From positions 265,922 to 329,921 of the forward strand of contig NZ_MJAH01000003.1 of NCBI RefSeq assembly GCF_001746295.1: a stretch of DNA of 64,000 nt, written 5' to 3'. The position numbers and the translations under genes are program-made. Positions 49,807 through 57,940 of the stretch are shown one piece after another. This DNA comes from Streptomyces sp. LUP47B (GTDB lineage: Bacteria > Actinomycetota > Actinomycetes > Streptomycetales > Streptomycetaceae). The number at the start of each line of letters is the position of its first letter. Position 1 is the stretch's first letter. A model generated the notes under the pieces. That model was not told the DNA's origin. It saw only the letters and a list, made by a program, of their open reading frames with translations, and made no database searches.

Positions 49807-50708
49807 GCTGTCTTCTCCCGTCCGAGCAGCCGGAACTGCAGCGCCGTGATCGCGGCGACAATGAGAACGAGAACGACCGCGATGACCGATGCCCGGCCGA
49901 AGTCCGGAGTTCCGTTGCCGAAGGCCAACTGGTACATGCGGTAGACCAGGTTGGTCGTGGCTCCCGCGGGTCCGCCCCGGGTCAGCACCTGGATCTGGGC
50001 GAACGACTGCAGTCCCGTGATCGTCTGCGTCACCACCAGGAACAGGATGCTCGGCCGCATGACGGGCACGAGGATGCGGGCCGCGAGGCGGAAGCCGCCC
50101 GCGCCGTCGAGCTGCGCAGCCTCGATGACCTCCGGCGGCACGTCACGCACAGCTGCCGTCAGCACCAGGAACGCGAACCCGAACTCGTACCAGGCGGTCG
50201 CGATGGCGATCGACCACACTGCGGCGACAGGGCTGTCCAGCCAGTGCGGACCGGATACTCCGAGGTTGCCGAGGATGATGTTGAGAACTCCCACCGACGG
50301 TGCGAAGAGCCCGGCGAACACCGTCGAAGCCGAGGCCGCGGAGTACGCGAACGGCAGTGAGAAAACCACGTTGAAGATCCCGCCGCCCAGAAGCCGGCCG
50401 CGCAGGAGAAGCACCGCGACCAGGGCGCCGAAGGTCGCCAGGAACATGCCCAGCAGGGCGATGACGACCGAGACGACGACCGTGTGCAAAAAATCCGGGT
50501 CCGACAGCAACGAGGTGTAGTTGTCGAGGCCGACGAACCGCGTCGGATTCCCGATGAGGTCACTGGCATAGGTACTGAGCTGCACGCTCCGGGCGAGCGG
50601 CCTGAAGACAAAGACCGCCAGCAGCGCGGCAGTCGGCAGAACAAGCCACGGGCCGACGCCGTTTCTGCGCCACCCGGCCGCCAGGGAAGACGACGTGTTT
50701 GAAGGCAT
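49803..50708 (-). CDS. ABC transporter permease (UgpA/MalF type)
   Basis: A 301-residue permease with six membrane helices and the EAA loop EAAQLDGAGGFRLAARILVP (about residues 195-214). It is the first gene of the minus-strand operon. A perfect GGGAACGTTCCC operator lies 42-55 bp upstream, so the divergent LacI protein at 51732 very likely controls it. The ATG is preceded by AGAGGAG. Confidence 0.93.
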   Translation of the reverse strand: MPSNTSSSLAAGWRRNGVGPWLVLPTAALLAVFVFRPLARSVQLSTYASDLIGNPTRFVGLDNYTSLLSDPDFLHTVVVSVVIALLGMFLATFGALVAVLLLRGRLLGGGIFNVVFSLPFAYSAASASTVFAGLFAPSVGVLNIILGNLGVSGPHWLDSPVAAVWSIAIATAWYEFGFAFLVLTAAVRDVPPEVIEAAQLDGAGGFRLAARILVPVMRPSILFLVVTQTITGLQSFAQIQVLTRGGPAGATTNLVYRMYQLAFGNGTPDFGRASVIAVVLVLIVAAITALQFRLLGREKTA

Positions 50709-50749
50709 ATGAACTCCTCTGCCCGGCGTACAGCATGTCCGCGACGTTA

Positions 50750-50763
50750 CGGGAACGTTCCCG
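50750..50763. promoter_or_regulatory. LacI operator before the permease operon
   Basis: CGGGAACGTTCCCG is a perfect 14-bp palindrome with the CG centre of LacI/GalR sites. The same core, GGGAACGTTCCC, recurs upstream of the LacI gene itself. Confidence 0.72.
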
Positions 50764-50900
50764 GGCTGGCAATGGCGTGAACGTATCAGAGGCCCGACGA
50801 CGGGAACAAGCGACGTTCTGGCAAACGGCAGGTTGCGACAATAGTCCGTATCGGCAGCCCGTTGTCCTTGCTGGACAGGGGTGATCCGCGTAACCTGCGG

Positions 50901-50916
50901 CCGGGAACGCTCCCGG
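50901..50916. promoter_or_regulatory. Variant LacI operator before the MgtC gene
   Basis: CCGGGAACGCTCCCGG differs from the two perfect sites by one base in the core. It is 48 bp upstream of the MgtC-type gene, suggesting that this gene belongs to the same regulon. Confidence 0.5.
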
Positions 50917-50963
50917 TCCGATGGTGTGCCGGAACCTACGGCCGAACAGGAAAGGGGTGTCCT

Positions 50964-51707
50964 GTGTCAGACCCCGGTGTCACCCTCGGGCTCGCGCTCA
51001 GAATCCTCATCGCGATGGTGCTGGGCGCGGCGATCGGCATGGAGCGGCAGTGGCGCCTGCGCACCGCGGGCATCCGGACCAACGCCCTGGTCTCCGTCGG
51101 CGCTTCGCTCTTCGTCGTCATGGGAGCCGTGGGACTCGGCGAGAACCCCGGGGCTGACCCCACGCGCGTGGCGGCTCAGGTCGTGTCCGGGATCGGTTTC
51201 CTCGGGGCCGGCGTGATCCTGAGGGACGGGTTCAACATCAGAGGACTGACCACGGCCGCGACCCTGTGGTGCGCGGCGGCGGTCGGCTCTCTGGCCGGAG
51301 CCGGGATGGAAGTCATGGCGATCATCGGCTGCGTGGCGATCATCGCCACCAACACCCTCCTGCGGCCCCTGGGTCGATTCGTCAACGGACGCCAACGGCG
51401 GCTCGGGGCACCGCTGCAGCAAGCGGACGATGACGACGTACCGACCGACTTCATGCTCGAGGTCGTCACCACCGACAAGAGCGAGCCGCGCATCAGGGCG
51501 CTGGTACTGCAGGCGGTCGACCGACCGGAGTACACATTGCGGTCGCTCGACATACGGCCCGGGAAGAGTTCGCAGACGAAGGTCATGGCGGGTGTCTCCG
51601 CACAGCACGCCGGAGACACTGCAGGTCTGGAGGTCGCCGTCCAGCGGATCGGTCTGGACCCGAAGGTGACGTCCAGTCGGTGGTGGCCGGCCGAAACCGA
51701 CGACTGA
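50964..51707 (+). CDS. MgtC/SapB-family membrane protein
   Basis: A 247-residue protein of the MgtC group. The signature GAAIGMERQWRLRTAGIRTNAL, quoted as GAAIGMERQWR and LRTAGIRTNAL, lies in the first cytoplasmic loop. Further stretches are VVSGIGFLGAGVILRDG and GLTTAATLWCAAAVGSLAG. Four to five membrane helices are followed by an ACT-like cytoplasmic domain (about 155-247). These proteins act in Mg2+ limitation or control phosphate and ATP homeostasis; a phosphate link would fit the neighbours. GTG start codon at 50964 with AAAGGGG upstream. Confidence 0.9.
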   Translation: MSDPGVTLGLALRILIAMVLGAAIGMERQWRLRTAGIRTNALVSVGASLFVVMGAVGLGENPGADPTRVAAQVVSGIGFLGAGVILRDGFNIRGLTTAATLWCAAAVGSLAGAGMEVMAIIGCVAIIATNTLLRPLGRFVNGRQRRLGAPLQQADDDDVPTDFMLEVVTTDKSEPRIRALVLQAVDRPEYTLRSLDIRPGKSSQTKVMAGVSAQHAGDTAGLEVAVQRIGLDPKVTSSRWWPAETDD

Positions 51708-51731
51708 TCGGGCCGGCAGGCCGAGCACCGA

Positions 51732-52754
51732 TCAAGTCGGCCGACGAACCCCGGCCGCTGTCCGGCCTTCGACGAGAGTGCCCCTGAGTTCGACCAGGCG
51801 GTCCTGGTCCGTCTTGCCTTCGATTCTGTCGATCAGAAGCTCGATCGAGGTTCTGCCGATGTCCTCCACGGGCTGGCGGAACGTGGTGAGCCCCAGATAA
51901 GGGGTGGCCAGCGGGCCGAATCCGTCGTAACCGGTCACCGCGTACTCCTCGGGTGCCGATTCCCCCCGCTGCCGCAGCACTTCCAGGGCGTCGACGGCAG
52001 CCGAGTCCGTGGGACACATGATGGCCGTGACCCCGGAGCCGTCGATCCGGTCGGTGATCACCTGGCCCGCCTCTCTGTCCGAGGCGGCCTCCCAGACAAC
52101 GGCGGTTTTCCCTGCGGCCCGGATGCGTTCGATCATGGAAATGCCCCGGGCGTACTGGCTCAGCGAGTACGAGTGGTCGGTCAGGACCACCGCGATGCGT
52201 CCGTGCCCGAGCTGCAGCAGATGGTCTGCCAGCATCGCGCCGCCGTCAGCGTCATCGCAGAACACACTCGTGATGCCGCGACTTGTCTCGCGGCGGCCGG
52301 CCACCACGATCGGTACGCGTTCGATGAACGGGACGATCTCTTCCGAGGGCAGCCGAGCCGACGACACGACCAGGCCGTCCACCTGCAAGGAGACGAGGCT
52401 TGTCAGCGCACGCAGCGCGTCGGCCACGCCCAGGTCGGCGGCGCTCGTGGCGGTGACGATCTGGTAGCCGCGTTCCTCGGCCGCACGCTGCATCGCAGTC
52501 TGCAGCCAGGCGTAGAACGGCCGGGTGACGTCCCGGAGCAGGACACCGACCGTCTTCGTCTGCGAGGCGACAAGCCCACGTGCCATGGCATTGGCCACGT
52601 ACCCGAGCTTGCGGGCGGCGCGCTCGACCCGGTCCCGGGTCGCGGCGCTCACCTCACCTTGTCCCGAAAGGGCGCGTGACACGGCGGATTTGGACACCCC
52701 CGCTTCCGCAGCGATGTCCACAATCGTAGGAGCCTTGCCGCGGGCCCTCGCCAT
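51732..52754 (-). CDS. LacI-family regulator of the UgpB-like transporter
   Basis: A 340-residue LacI/GalR repressor. The HTH TIVDIAAEAGVSKSAVSRAL is at about residues 10-29, and the hinge AMARGLVASQTKTVGVLL follows. The sensor domain contains LVSLQVDGLVVSSARL and EYAVTGYDGFGPLATPYLGL. A perfect GGGAACGTTCCC lies 40-51 bp upstream of its start (autoregulation), and further sites are at the permease and MgtC promoters. Its inducer is probably the cargo of the transporter. Confidence 0.93.
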   Translation of the reverse strand: MARARGKAPTIVDIAAEAGVSKSAVSRALSGQGEVSAATRDRVERAARKLGYVANAMARGLVASQTKTVGVLLRDVTRPFYAWLQTAMQRAAEERGYQIVTATSAADLGVADALRALTSLVSLQVDGLVVSSARLPSEEIVPFIERVPIVVAGRRETSRGITSVFCDDADGGAMLADHLLQLGHGRIAVVLTDHSYSLSQYARGISMIERIRAAGKTAVVWEAASDREAGQVITDRIDGSGVTAIMCPTDSAAVDALEVLRQRGESAPEEYAVTGYDGFGPLATPYLGLTTFRQPVEDIGRTSIELLIDRIEGKTDQDRLVELRGTLVEGRTAAGVRRPT

Positions 52755-52793
52755 CCGTTCCAGCTCCCCATCACGCTTCGGTCAATGTCGTCC

Positions 52794-52805
52794 GGGAACG
52801 TTCCC
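52794..52805. promoter_or_regulatory. LacI autoregulatory operator
   Basis: GGGAACGTTCCC, a perfect 12-bp palindrome, 40 bp upstream of the LacI start codon and identical in its core to the site at 50751-50762. Confidence 0.72.
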
Positions 52806-52900
52806 TGTCATGACTATAACCGTTGGCCGCGGCACCGAGCCGCGGCGGTTGACCGTGTGGTCGAGCTCGGCCGGTTCATGGCTGATTCGCTGCGGCATGA

Positions 52901-52939
52901 CCTTGCCCCGGTCACGGAAACGCTGTGACCGGGGCAAGG
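52901..52939. terminator. Strong terminator after the infA paralogue
   Basis: CCTTGCCCCGGTCAC and GTGACCGGGGCAAGG form a perfect 15-bp stem around GGAAACGCT, 31 nt after the stop codon of the minus-strand IF-1 gene. Confidence 0.82.
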
Positions 52940-52969
52940 ATCAGTTGTCGCGGAGGGTGTCGACCACCG

Positions 52970-53194
52970 TTAGTTCCGGTACCGGAACACGATCCGGCCG
53001 CGCGTCAGGTCGTACGGCGGGAGCTCCACCAGCACCCGGTCCTCCAGCATGATCTTGATGTAGTTCTTGCGGATCTTCCCGCTGATGTGCGCGAGCACCT
53101 GGTGGCCGTTCTCGAGCTCCACGGTGAACATGGCGCTGCGCAGGCACTCGACGACCTTGCCCTCGACTTCGATGACGTTCTTGTGCTTTGTCAT
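52970..53194 (-). CDS. infA: Translation initiation factor IF-1 paralogue
   Basis: A 74-residue OB-fold protein with the IF-1 hallmarks: [40 protein letters not shown] and [17 protein letters not shown]-1 binds the 30S A site and aids initiation. The main actinobacterial infA sits in the ribosomal-protein cluster; here the gene is coupled by an ATGA overlap to a GNAT acetyltransferase, so it is an extra copy. It has several substitutions relative to the housekeeping sequence ([20 protein letters not shown]). Symbol given by family only. Confidence 0.93.
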   Translation of the reverse strand: MTKHKNVIEVEGKVVECLRSAMFTVELENGHQVLAHISGKIRKNYIKIMLEDRVLVELPPYDLTRGRIVFRYRN

Positions 53195-53982
53195 CGCACC
53201 AGCTCCAGGTTGCTGCTCATCGGCCGGGCACCGAGGCTTTTGAACAGCGCCGAGGCCGCGTGGTTGGACTCCTGGACCTCCGTCCAGGCCGCGGCGGCCC
53301 CGGAGCGGTGCAGCGTCTCCAGCGTGTGGGCCAGCAGAGCCCGCGCGATGCCGAGGCGCCGCTCGTCGGCCCGGACCGCGATCAGCCCGATGCGCGGCCG
53401 GATCACCGTCACCACCCGGATGAGGCCCAGGTAGCGGTCGGGCCCCGCGGCCACCGCGTATTTCGACGGGTCGACGATGGTGTCCCCCTCGGGGCGGGGG
53501 ATCACCTCCGCAGGCATCGACTGCCACCCGACGGTCGCCTCGACTTCGTCACGGATCGCGCGGTCCACCGCCCGCAGCAGGCCCTCGTCCGCCTGGCCGG
53601 CGGGCACGATCGTCACGCCCGCAGGCGGCATGACTGATTCGAGTCCTGTGACCCGTGGGTCGGTCGGCACGACGTACTCCCACTCGCGGCGCCGGACCGT
53701 GAATCCGGCCCGCCGCCAGCCTGCCGTCAGCTCGACGTCGGCTTCGTCGACCACCGTGTACAGCGGGGCCGGCAGTTCCGCCAGCATCGCCTCGGCGAGC
53801 CGGTCGAAGATGGAGTCGTGCCAGGCGTCGATGCTGACGAACAAGCGTCCGTCGGGCCGGTGCTGTGCTTGCCCGCGGCCGACCACGAGGTCGTCATCCA
53901 GTGCATGCCATTGCCTGTCCGCGACGCGCGTGATCATTACCGCGTTCTCGCTCAGGCCAGATGTGAAAGGTGTTGTGTTCAT
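53191..53982 (-). CDS. GNAT-family N-acetyltransferase
   Basis: A 263-residue GNAT enzyme. The acetyl-CoA motif A is [20 protein letters not shown] at about residues 198-217, with [20 protein letters not shown] as motif B. The N-terminal half (residues 1-130) is divergent and may be a second, degenerate GNAT repeat ([20 protein letters not shown]). The ATG at 53982 has GGAGGAG 6 nt upstream. The stop overlaps the IF-1 start, so the two are co-translated; a role in modifying a translation component is possible. A 17-codon leader peptide is in its 5' region. Confidence 0.87.
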   Translation of the reverse strand: MNTTPFTSGLSENAVMITRVADRQWHALDDDLVVGRGQAQHRPDGRLFVSIDAWHDSIFDRLAEAMLAELPAPLYTVVDEADVELTAGWRRAGFTVRRREWEYVVPTDPRVTGLESVMPPAGVTIVPAGQADEGLLRAVDRAIRDEVEATVGWQSMPAEVIPRPEGDTIVDPSKYAVAAGPDRYLGLIRVVTVIRPRIGLIAVRADERRLGIARALLAHTLETLHRSGAAAAWTEVQESNHAASALFKSLGARPMSSNLELVR

Positions 53983-54037
53983 CGGAGTCTCCTCCCAGGA
54001 GTGCCTCGATCTCAGGCGCTCCTGGCGACACCGAACG

Positions 54038-54091
54038 TCAGCCGCCGGACCGTGACGGGTTGAGGGAGCACCCATGGGTAACTGTGTTCAC
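54038..54091 (-). CDS. Possible leader peptide before the GNAT-IF-1 operon
   Basis: A 17-codon frame, MNTVTHGCSLNPSRSGG, starting with GTG at 54091. It is preceded by GGAGGTGA with a 5-nt spacer, a far better ribosome site than chance gives. The stop lies 55 nt upstream of the GNAT start codon. It has the form of a translational-attenuation leader. Whether it is in the transcript is not known. Confidence 0.45.
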   Translation of the reverse strand: MNTVTHGCSLNPSRSGG

Positions 54092-54238
54092 GGGTCTCAC
54101 CTCCATACGACGACTTCACGGTCCATCAGGAACGTAGCAGCGGGGCGCCGCGTTCCTCCAACCCTTTTTGCAGCCGGGCTGGAGGACTGGTGCGACCTGT
54201 CGAATTCCAATGGACGCCGGCGAGAAGAGAATGAGCGG

Positions 54239-54676
54239 GTGACCTCTCCCGCGCTCGATGTGGACACCTTCCTCAACCAGCCGCTCACCGCGCGCATCGC
54301 GACCTATGGCCCGACGGTCCGACCTGTGTGGTTCCTATGGGAGGACGGAGCTTTCTGGGTCCTCACGGGTCCGTGGGCCAGGCTCTTCGATCGCGTCAGG
54401 TCGAACCCCGCGGTCGCCCTCGTGGTCGACGTCTGCGACATCGAAAAGGGCCTCGTCCAACAGGTGATCGCCCGTGGTGATGCCGAACTCGTGCCCTTCG
54501 ACGTACCGCGAGGCCGGCGCAAGCTCATCCGCTACCTCGGCGCGGACGAGTCCCGCTGGGACACACGCTTCTTGCGTTACCTGTACGACGACCCCGAGGT
54601 GAGGGGAACGACGTGGTTGCGGCTGGTTCCCGATTCCCTCACCGCACAGGACCTGAGCTATTCCGTTACCGCGTGA
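54239..54676 (+). CDS. PNPOx-like flavin/F420-binding protein
   Basis: A 145-residue split-barrel protein of the pyridoxamine-phosphate-oxidase-like group (general family call). Diagnostic parts are LTARIATYGPTVRPVWFLWE (about 15-34), FWVLTGPWARLFDRVRSNPA, and VALVVDVCDIEKG. The GTG at 54239 is chosen because GAGAAGAG lies upstream and the frame begins MTSPALDVDTFL; an upstream extension lacks coding character. It is divergent from the GNAT gene. Probably a small redox or cofactor-binding protein; no specific role is visible. Confidence 0.82.
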   Translation: MTSPALDVDTFLNQPLTARIATYGPTVRPVWFLWEDGAFWVLTGPWARLFDRVRSNPAVALVVDVCDIEKGLVQQVIARGDAELVPFDVPRGRRKLIRYLGADESRWDTRFLRYLYDDPEVRGTTWLRLVPDSLTAQDLSYSVTA

Positions 54677-54745
54677 GCACGGTCGGGGTCGCCCACGGCG
54701 CCTTGGTGAAGGTGCCGCATTCGTCCTCACTGACGCCTGGGTCCG

Positions 54746-55444
54746 TCAGGCGACGGGCTCCAACCGGACGCAGCACTGGCCCGGGCTGGGCGACAGGCGG
54801 GCCGCGTACCCGCTCTCGCTCAGCCCTTGAAGGACACCCCGCAGCAGATGCAGGTTCATCCCGCAGACCGTCTGCGTGTACTCACGGGCCAGGGAGTGGA
54901 AGGGACAGTTGCCGAGCACGATGGCGCCTTCTTCGTGCCGCGGCTCGAACCCGTACCGCTCCAGCAGATCGAAAAGACTTCCGCTGCCCGGCTCGCCCAA
55001 CAGCGTGCCGAGCTCCTCGGCCCTGCGGTGCAGCACCTCCTGCACCGGCGCACCGGTCGCTCCGGATTCCTCCACGGACTGTGCCAGTAGCCGCCCGGCA
55101 AGCTCGTAGCGCCTGTCCGGCAGGCTGACCGCGATCTGTTTCGTCGAACGCCGGTAGAGCTTCGCGGGCCGGCCCGCGCCCGGCCCGGCCCGCCCGCTGC
55201 GCCGCTCGTAGACCACGTCGAGCAGGGACTCATCGGCCAGGCGGTCGAGATGGAACGCCGCGGTCTGCCGTGCCAGACCCAGCGCGGCGGCCGCCTCGTC
55301 CCGTCCGACCGGGCCGGGCTGGCGGACCACATGGTCGTACAGCCGCCTGCGTGTCGGCTCGTCCAGAGCGGCGATGGCGGAGACATCGGCGTCGCGTACT
55401 TCCTTCGGGTCGTCCACGAACACCAGTGTAAAACCAACAGCCAT
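54746..55444 (-). CDS. ArsR-like regulator with C-terminal cysteine cluster
   Basis: A 232-residue winged-helix regulator of the COG2345 group. The HTH is in RDEAAAALGLARQTAAFHLD (about 48-67) and RLADESLLDVVYERRSG. The C-terminal part carries Cys180, His183 (GNCPFHSLAREYT), Cys194 and the pair Cys224/Cys225, the pattern of iron-sulfur or metal-sensing SufR-like proteins. It is divergent from the DoxX gene and likely controls it. The ATG at 55444 overlaps a probable -35 region of the divergent gene. Confidence 0.88.
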   Translation of the reverse strand: MAVGFTLVFVDDPKEVRDADVSAIAALDEPTRRRLYDHVVRQPGPVGRDEAAAALGLARQTAAFHLDRLADESLLDVVYERRSGRAGPGAGRPAKLYRRSTKQIAVSLPDRRYELAGRLLAQSVEESGATGAPVQEVLHRRAEELGTLLGEPGSGSLFDLLERYGFEPRHEEGAIVLGNCPFHSLAREYTQTVCGMNLHLLRGVLQGLSESGYAARLSPSPGQCCVRLEPVA

Positions 55445-55466
55445 TGACTAAAGAAGGGACCCACGC

Positions 55467-55496
55467 TTCTATAGGTGATGAGAGTTGTCGATAGAA
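55467..55496. promoter_or_regulatory. Inverted repeat in the ArsR-like/DoxX promoter
   Basis: TTCTAT (55467-55472) and ATAGAA (55491-55496) are perfect 6-bp arms around 18 bp; the right arm abuts the DoxX ribosome site. It fits an operator for the cysteine-rich regulator. Confidence 0.35.
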
Positions 55497-55508
55497 GGAG
55501 AGGGCGTC

Positions 55509-55946
55509 ATGACCTCCGCGACCACAAGCACCACATCCTCGGCCGGCCCGCGGCGTGAGCTGCTCGCCGATCCCGGCTATCAGGCGTTCGTGATCCTGCG
55601 CACCGCCTTCACAGTGGCGCCGATCCTGTTCGGCCTGGACAAGTTCGCCAACCTGCTCGTGGACTGGCCCGCCTACCTCGCGCCCTGGATCAACGACCTT
55701 GTTCCCGGCAGCGCCCAGGCCGCCATGTACGCCGTAGGCGTGATCGAAATCGTCGCCGGCATCGCCGTGGGCCTTGCGCCCCGCTTCGGAGCCTGGCTGG
55801 TGGCCGGCTGGCTGGCTGGCATCATCGTCAACCTCCTGACCATCCCCGACTACTACGACATCGCCCTGCGCGACTTCGGGCTCCTGCTCGCCGCCGTCGC
55901 CCTCGCCCGTCTCGCCGAGCGCTACCACGGCATGCGGCAGCACTGA
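55509..55946 (+). CDS. DoxX-family membrane protein
   Basis: A 145-residue four-helix membrane protein. Residues 1-28 are a polar Thr/Ser-rich lead; the first helix holds AFVILRTAFTVAPILFGLDK, followed by MYAVGVIEIVAGIAVGLAP and the later AGWLAGIIVNLLTIPDYYDI. DoxX-like proteins are quinol- or thiol-redox membrane proteins in several lineages. GGAGAGGG precedes the ATG. It is opposite a regulator with a probable Fe-S/metal site, suggesting an oxidative-stress function. Confidence 0.86.
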   Translation: MTSATTSTTSSAGPRRELLADPGYQAFVILRTAFTVAPILFGLDKFANLLVDWPAYLAPWINDLVPGSAQAAMYAVGVIEIVAGIAVGLAPRFGAWLVAGWLAGIIVNLLTIPDYYDIALRDFGLLLAAVALARLAERYHGMRQH

Positions 55947-55971
55947 ACGGGTGCGACTCACTCATCGCCAC

Positions 55972-56001
55972 TGACGGGCGGGCCTCCGAGCCCGCCCGTC
56001 A
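55972..56001. terminator. Terminator after the DoxX gene
   Basis: TGACGGGCGGGC and GCCCGCCCGTCA form a perfect 12-bp stem around CTCCGA, 25 nt after the stop codon. Confidence 0.8.
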
Positions 56002-56425
56002 CAGCTCGTAGCCATAGCCGAGGCCGAAGCATGAGCATGGCGACTCACATGGGTTCGGACACGCGAGGGCGCGCGGTGCTGCCGTAGCGGGCTGAGCTTT
56101 TCGGCGCCCCGCAGACGATGAACCCGGCTCCGCGGACGGCGTACTGGATCCGTCTGCTTCCCGTCGAAGCCGAGCCGCAGGCCCTGCGCGCGGATGGCAG
56201 CGGACGGATTCGGAACTCGGCAGGACGAACCGGTCGCAACGGGCCGACGCACGCTCCTTCGCGGCGTACCTCCGGACGGATGGAGCCGCCGTCATGACCT
56301 GCGTTCAGATCGCAAGCTGTTCCATGTCGCAGTCGAGCGGGGCGGCACCGTTCTCCCGGCGGGCCAGAAATGCGGTGGGACTCAACGAAATCGGCGTCCG
56401 CCGCCGGTGCGCCAGGAGTGCGAGA
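56002..56425. other. 424-bp gap with no supported gene
   Basis: Several open frames cross it but none has a convincing ribosome site, third-position GC bias or recognisable domain. It ends at the stop codon of the desaturase gene. I see nothing else in it. Confidence 0.35.
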
Positions 56426-57517
56426 TCAGTACTCCAGCTCGGGTCGGAGAGGGCCGCCTACCGCGTGGAGGTGTCGCAGCACCTGGGCATAGGAATTGAA
56501 GAGGCCGGTCTCGTGGTAGGCGATGCCGTGCCGGGCGCAGAAGGCGCGTACGAGTTTCTGGGCGTCGCGCAGGCCGGGCCGCGGCATGGACGGGAACAGG
56601 TGGTGCTCGATCTGGTAGTTCAGCCCGCCGAGCGCGAAGTCGGTGAACCGGTGCCCACGGATGTTGCGTGAGGTCAGCACTTGCCGACGCAGGAAGTCGA
56701 TCTTGTCGTCCTTGGCGAACATGGGCATGCCCTTGTGGTTGGGCGCGAACGAGCACCCCATGTACAGCCCGAACAGTCCTTGGTGCACGGCGAGGAAGAC
56801 CACGGCCTGGAGGGGGGACAGGACCAGGAACAGCGCGGCGAGGTAGCCGACGAGGTGAGCCGTGAGCAGTCCGGCCTCGGCGAGTTTGGTCGACCGCGAG
56901 GTCGTGGTGCCGGTGCGCTCCAGCAGTGCCCGTACGCCGGCGATGTGCAGCGCGAGCCCTTCCAGGAGCAGCATCGGGAAGAACAGCCAGGCCTGGTGAC
57001 GGGCCAGCCAGGCGTACGCCCCGCTCCGGACCCGGGCCTGGTCCTCGGTGAACGCGATCGCGCCGTCGGCGATGTCGGGGTCGCGGTCGACGTGGTTGGG
57101 GTGGGAGTGGTGCCGGTTGTGCTTGGAGATCCACCAGCCGTAGCTCAGCCCGACCAGCAGGTCGGCGTGCACGCGGCCGAGGAGGTTGTTGACGCGCTTG
57201 GAGGCAGCGATCTGGTGGTGACCGGCGTCGTGACCGATGAACCCGGTCTGAGTGAACATCACCGCGAGGAAGGCAGCGGTCAGCAGTTGCCACCACGACT
57301 GCCCGATCAGGGCGAACGCCGTCCATCCGGCGGCCAGCAGAAGCAGGTTCGCGCCGACCTTGACGGAGTAGTAACCCGGCCGCCGCCTCAGCAGCCCGCT
57401 CTGCTTCACCTCGCGGGACAGCGCGGCGTAGTCGCTGCCCCGGCCGCTGGGCGAGTGTTTCGTCGTCCCTGCGGGGTCCGCCGGCTCGGTGCCCCGGTTG
57501 ACGGTGTCAATGGTCAC
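56426..57517 (-). CDS. Membrane fatty-acid desaturase
   Basis: A 363-residue non-haem diiron desaturase. The three histidine boxes are HDAGHH (96-101), HNRHH (133-137) and QIEHHLFP (302-309). The hydrophobic segments NLLLLAAGWTAFALIGQSWW and LLTAHLVGYLAALFLVLSPL fit the four-helix topology. It introduces a cis double bond into acyl-lipids or acyl-CoA, raising membrane fluidity. It starts about 120 nt from the cold-shock remnant, a sensible cold-adaptation context. Confidence 0.94.
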   Translation of the reverse strand: MTIDTVNRGTEPADPAGTTKHSPSGRGSDYAALSREVKQSGLLRRRPGYYSVKVGANLLLLAAGWTAFALIGQSWWQLLTAAFLAVMFTQTGFIGHDAGHHQIAASKRVNNLLGRVHADLLVGLSYGWWISKHNRHHSHPNHVDRDPDIADGAIAFTEDQARVRSGAYAWLARHQAWLFFPMLLLEGLALHIAGVRALLERTGTTTSRSTKLAEAGLLTAHLVGYLAALFLVLSPLQAVVFLAVHQGLFGLYMGCSFAPNHKGMPMFAKDDKIDFLRRQVLTSRNIRGHRFTDFALGGLNYQIEHHLFPSMPRPGLRDAQKLVRAFCARHGIAYHETGLFNSYAQVLRHLHAVGGPLRPELEY

Positions 57518-57646
57518 GGTTTTCCTTTCGAACGCGTGAGGGCCGTCACCGCCGGCGCGGGGGCAGGGCGCCGGGGTGAGAGAAGCCAGTACGGAAGCAG
57601 CGCGAGGCAGGCCCGCGGGACGGGCGTGCCTCGGAATTGGGGGCCC

Positions 57647-57736
57647 TCAGAACGCGCGAAACCGGTCGGCCTGCATGCCCTTCGGGCCCTGGCCGCCGGT
57701 GAACCACTCCACGGTTCCTTCTTCAGCTACAACCAC
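57647..57736 (-). pseudogene. Cold-shock-domain remnant
   Basis: A 29-codon frame ends at a TGA at 57647 and contains GTVEWF, resembling the conserved beginning of CspA, and GPKGMQADRF, resembling its C-terminal QGPKGxQA motif. The middle of the domain, including the RNP motifs, is missing. It looks like an internally deleted csp gene. I see no ribosome site. Confidence 0.5.
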
Positions 57737-57940
57737 CCGCTACAACGACCCGGACGCCGGGCAAGTTCCCGTTTGGGCGGGAAGGGGCGGCTACGCCCGA
57801 TGGGTCGGCTCGGGGACAGGAGGGGAGTACGGTTGCCCTACCGAGTGCACTTCGTACGCCGCCATCCATTGCGGCGTCGCCCTCGGGGAACGGCAAAGGC
57901 TGGAGTGCATCGCATACAGCCGGAAGAGAGCCGCACCCGT

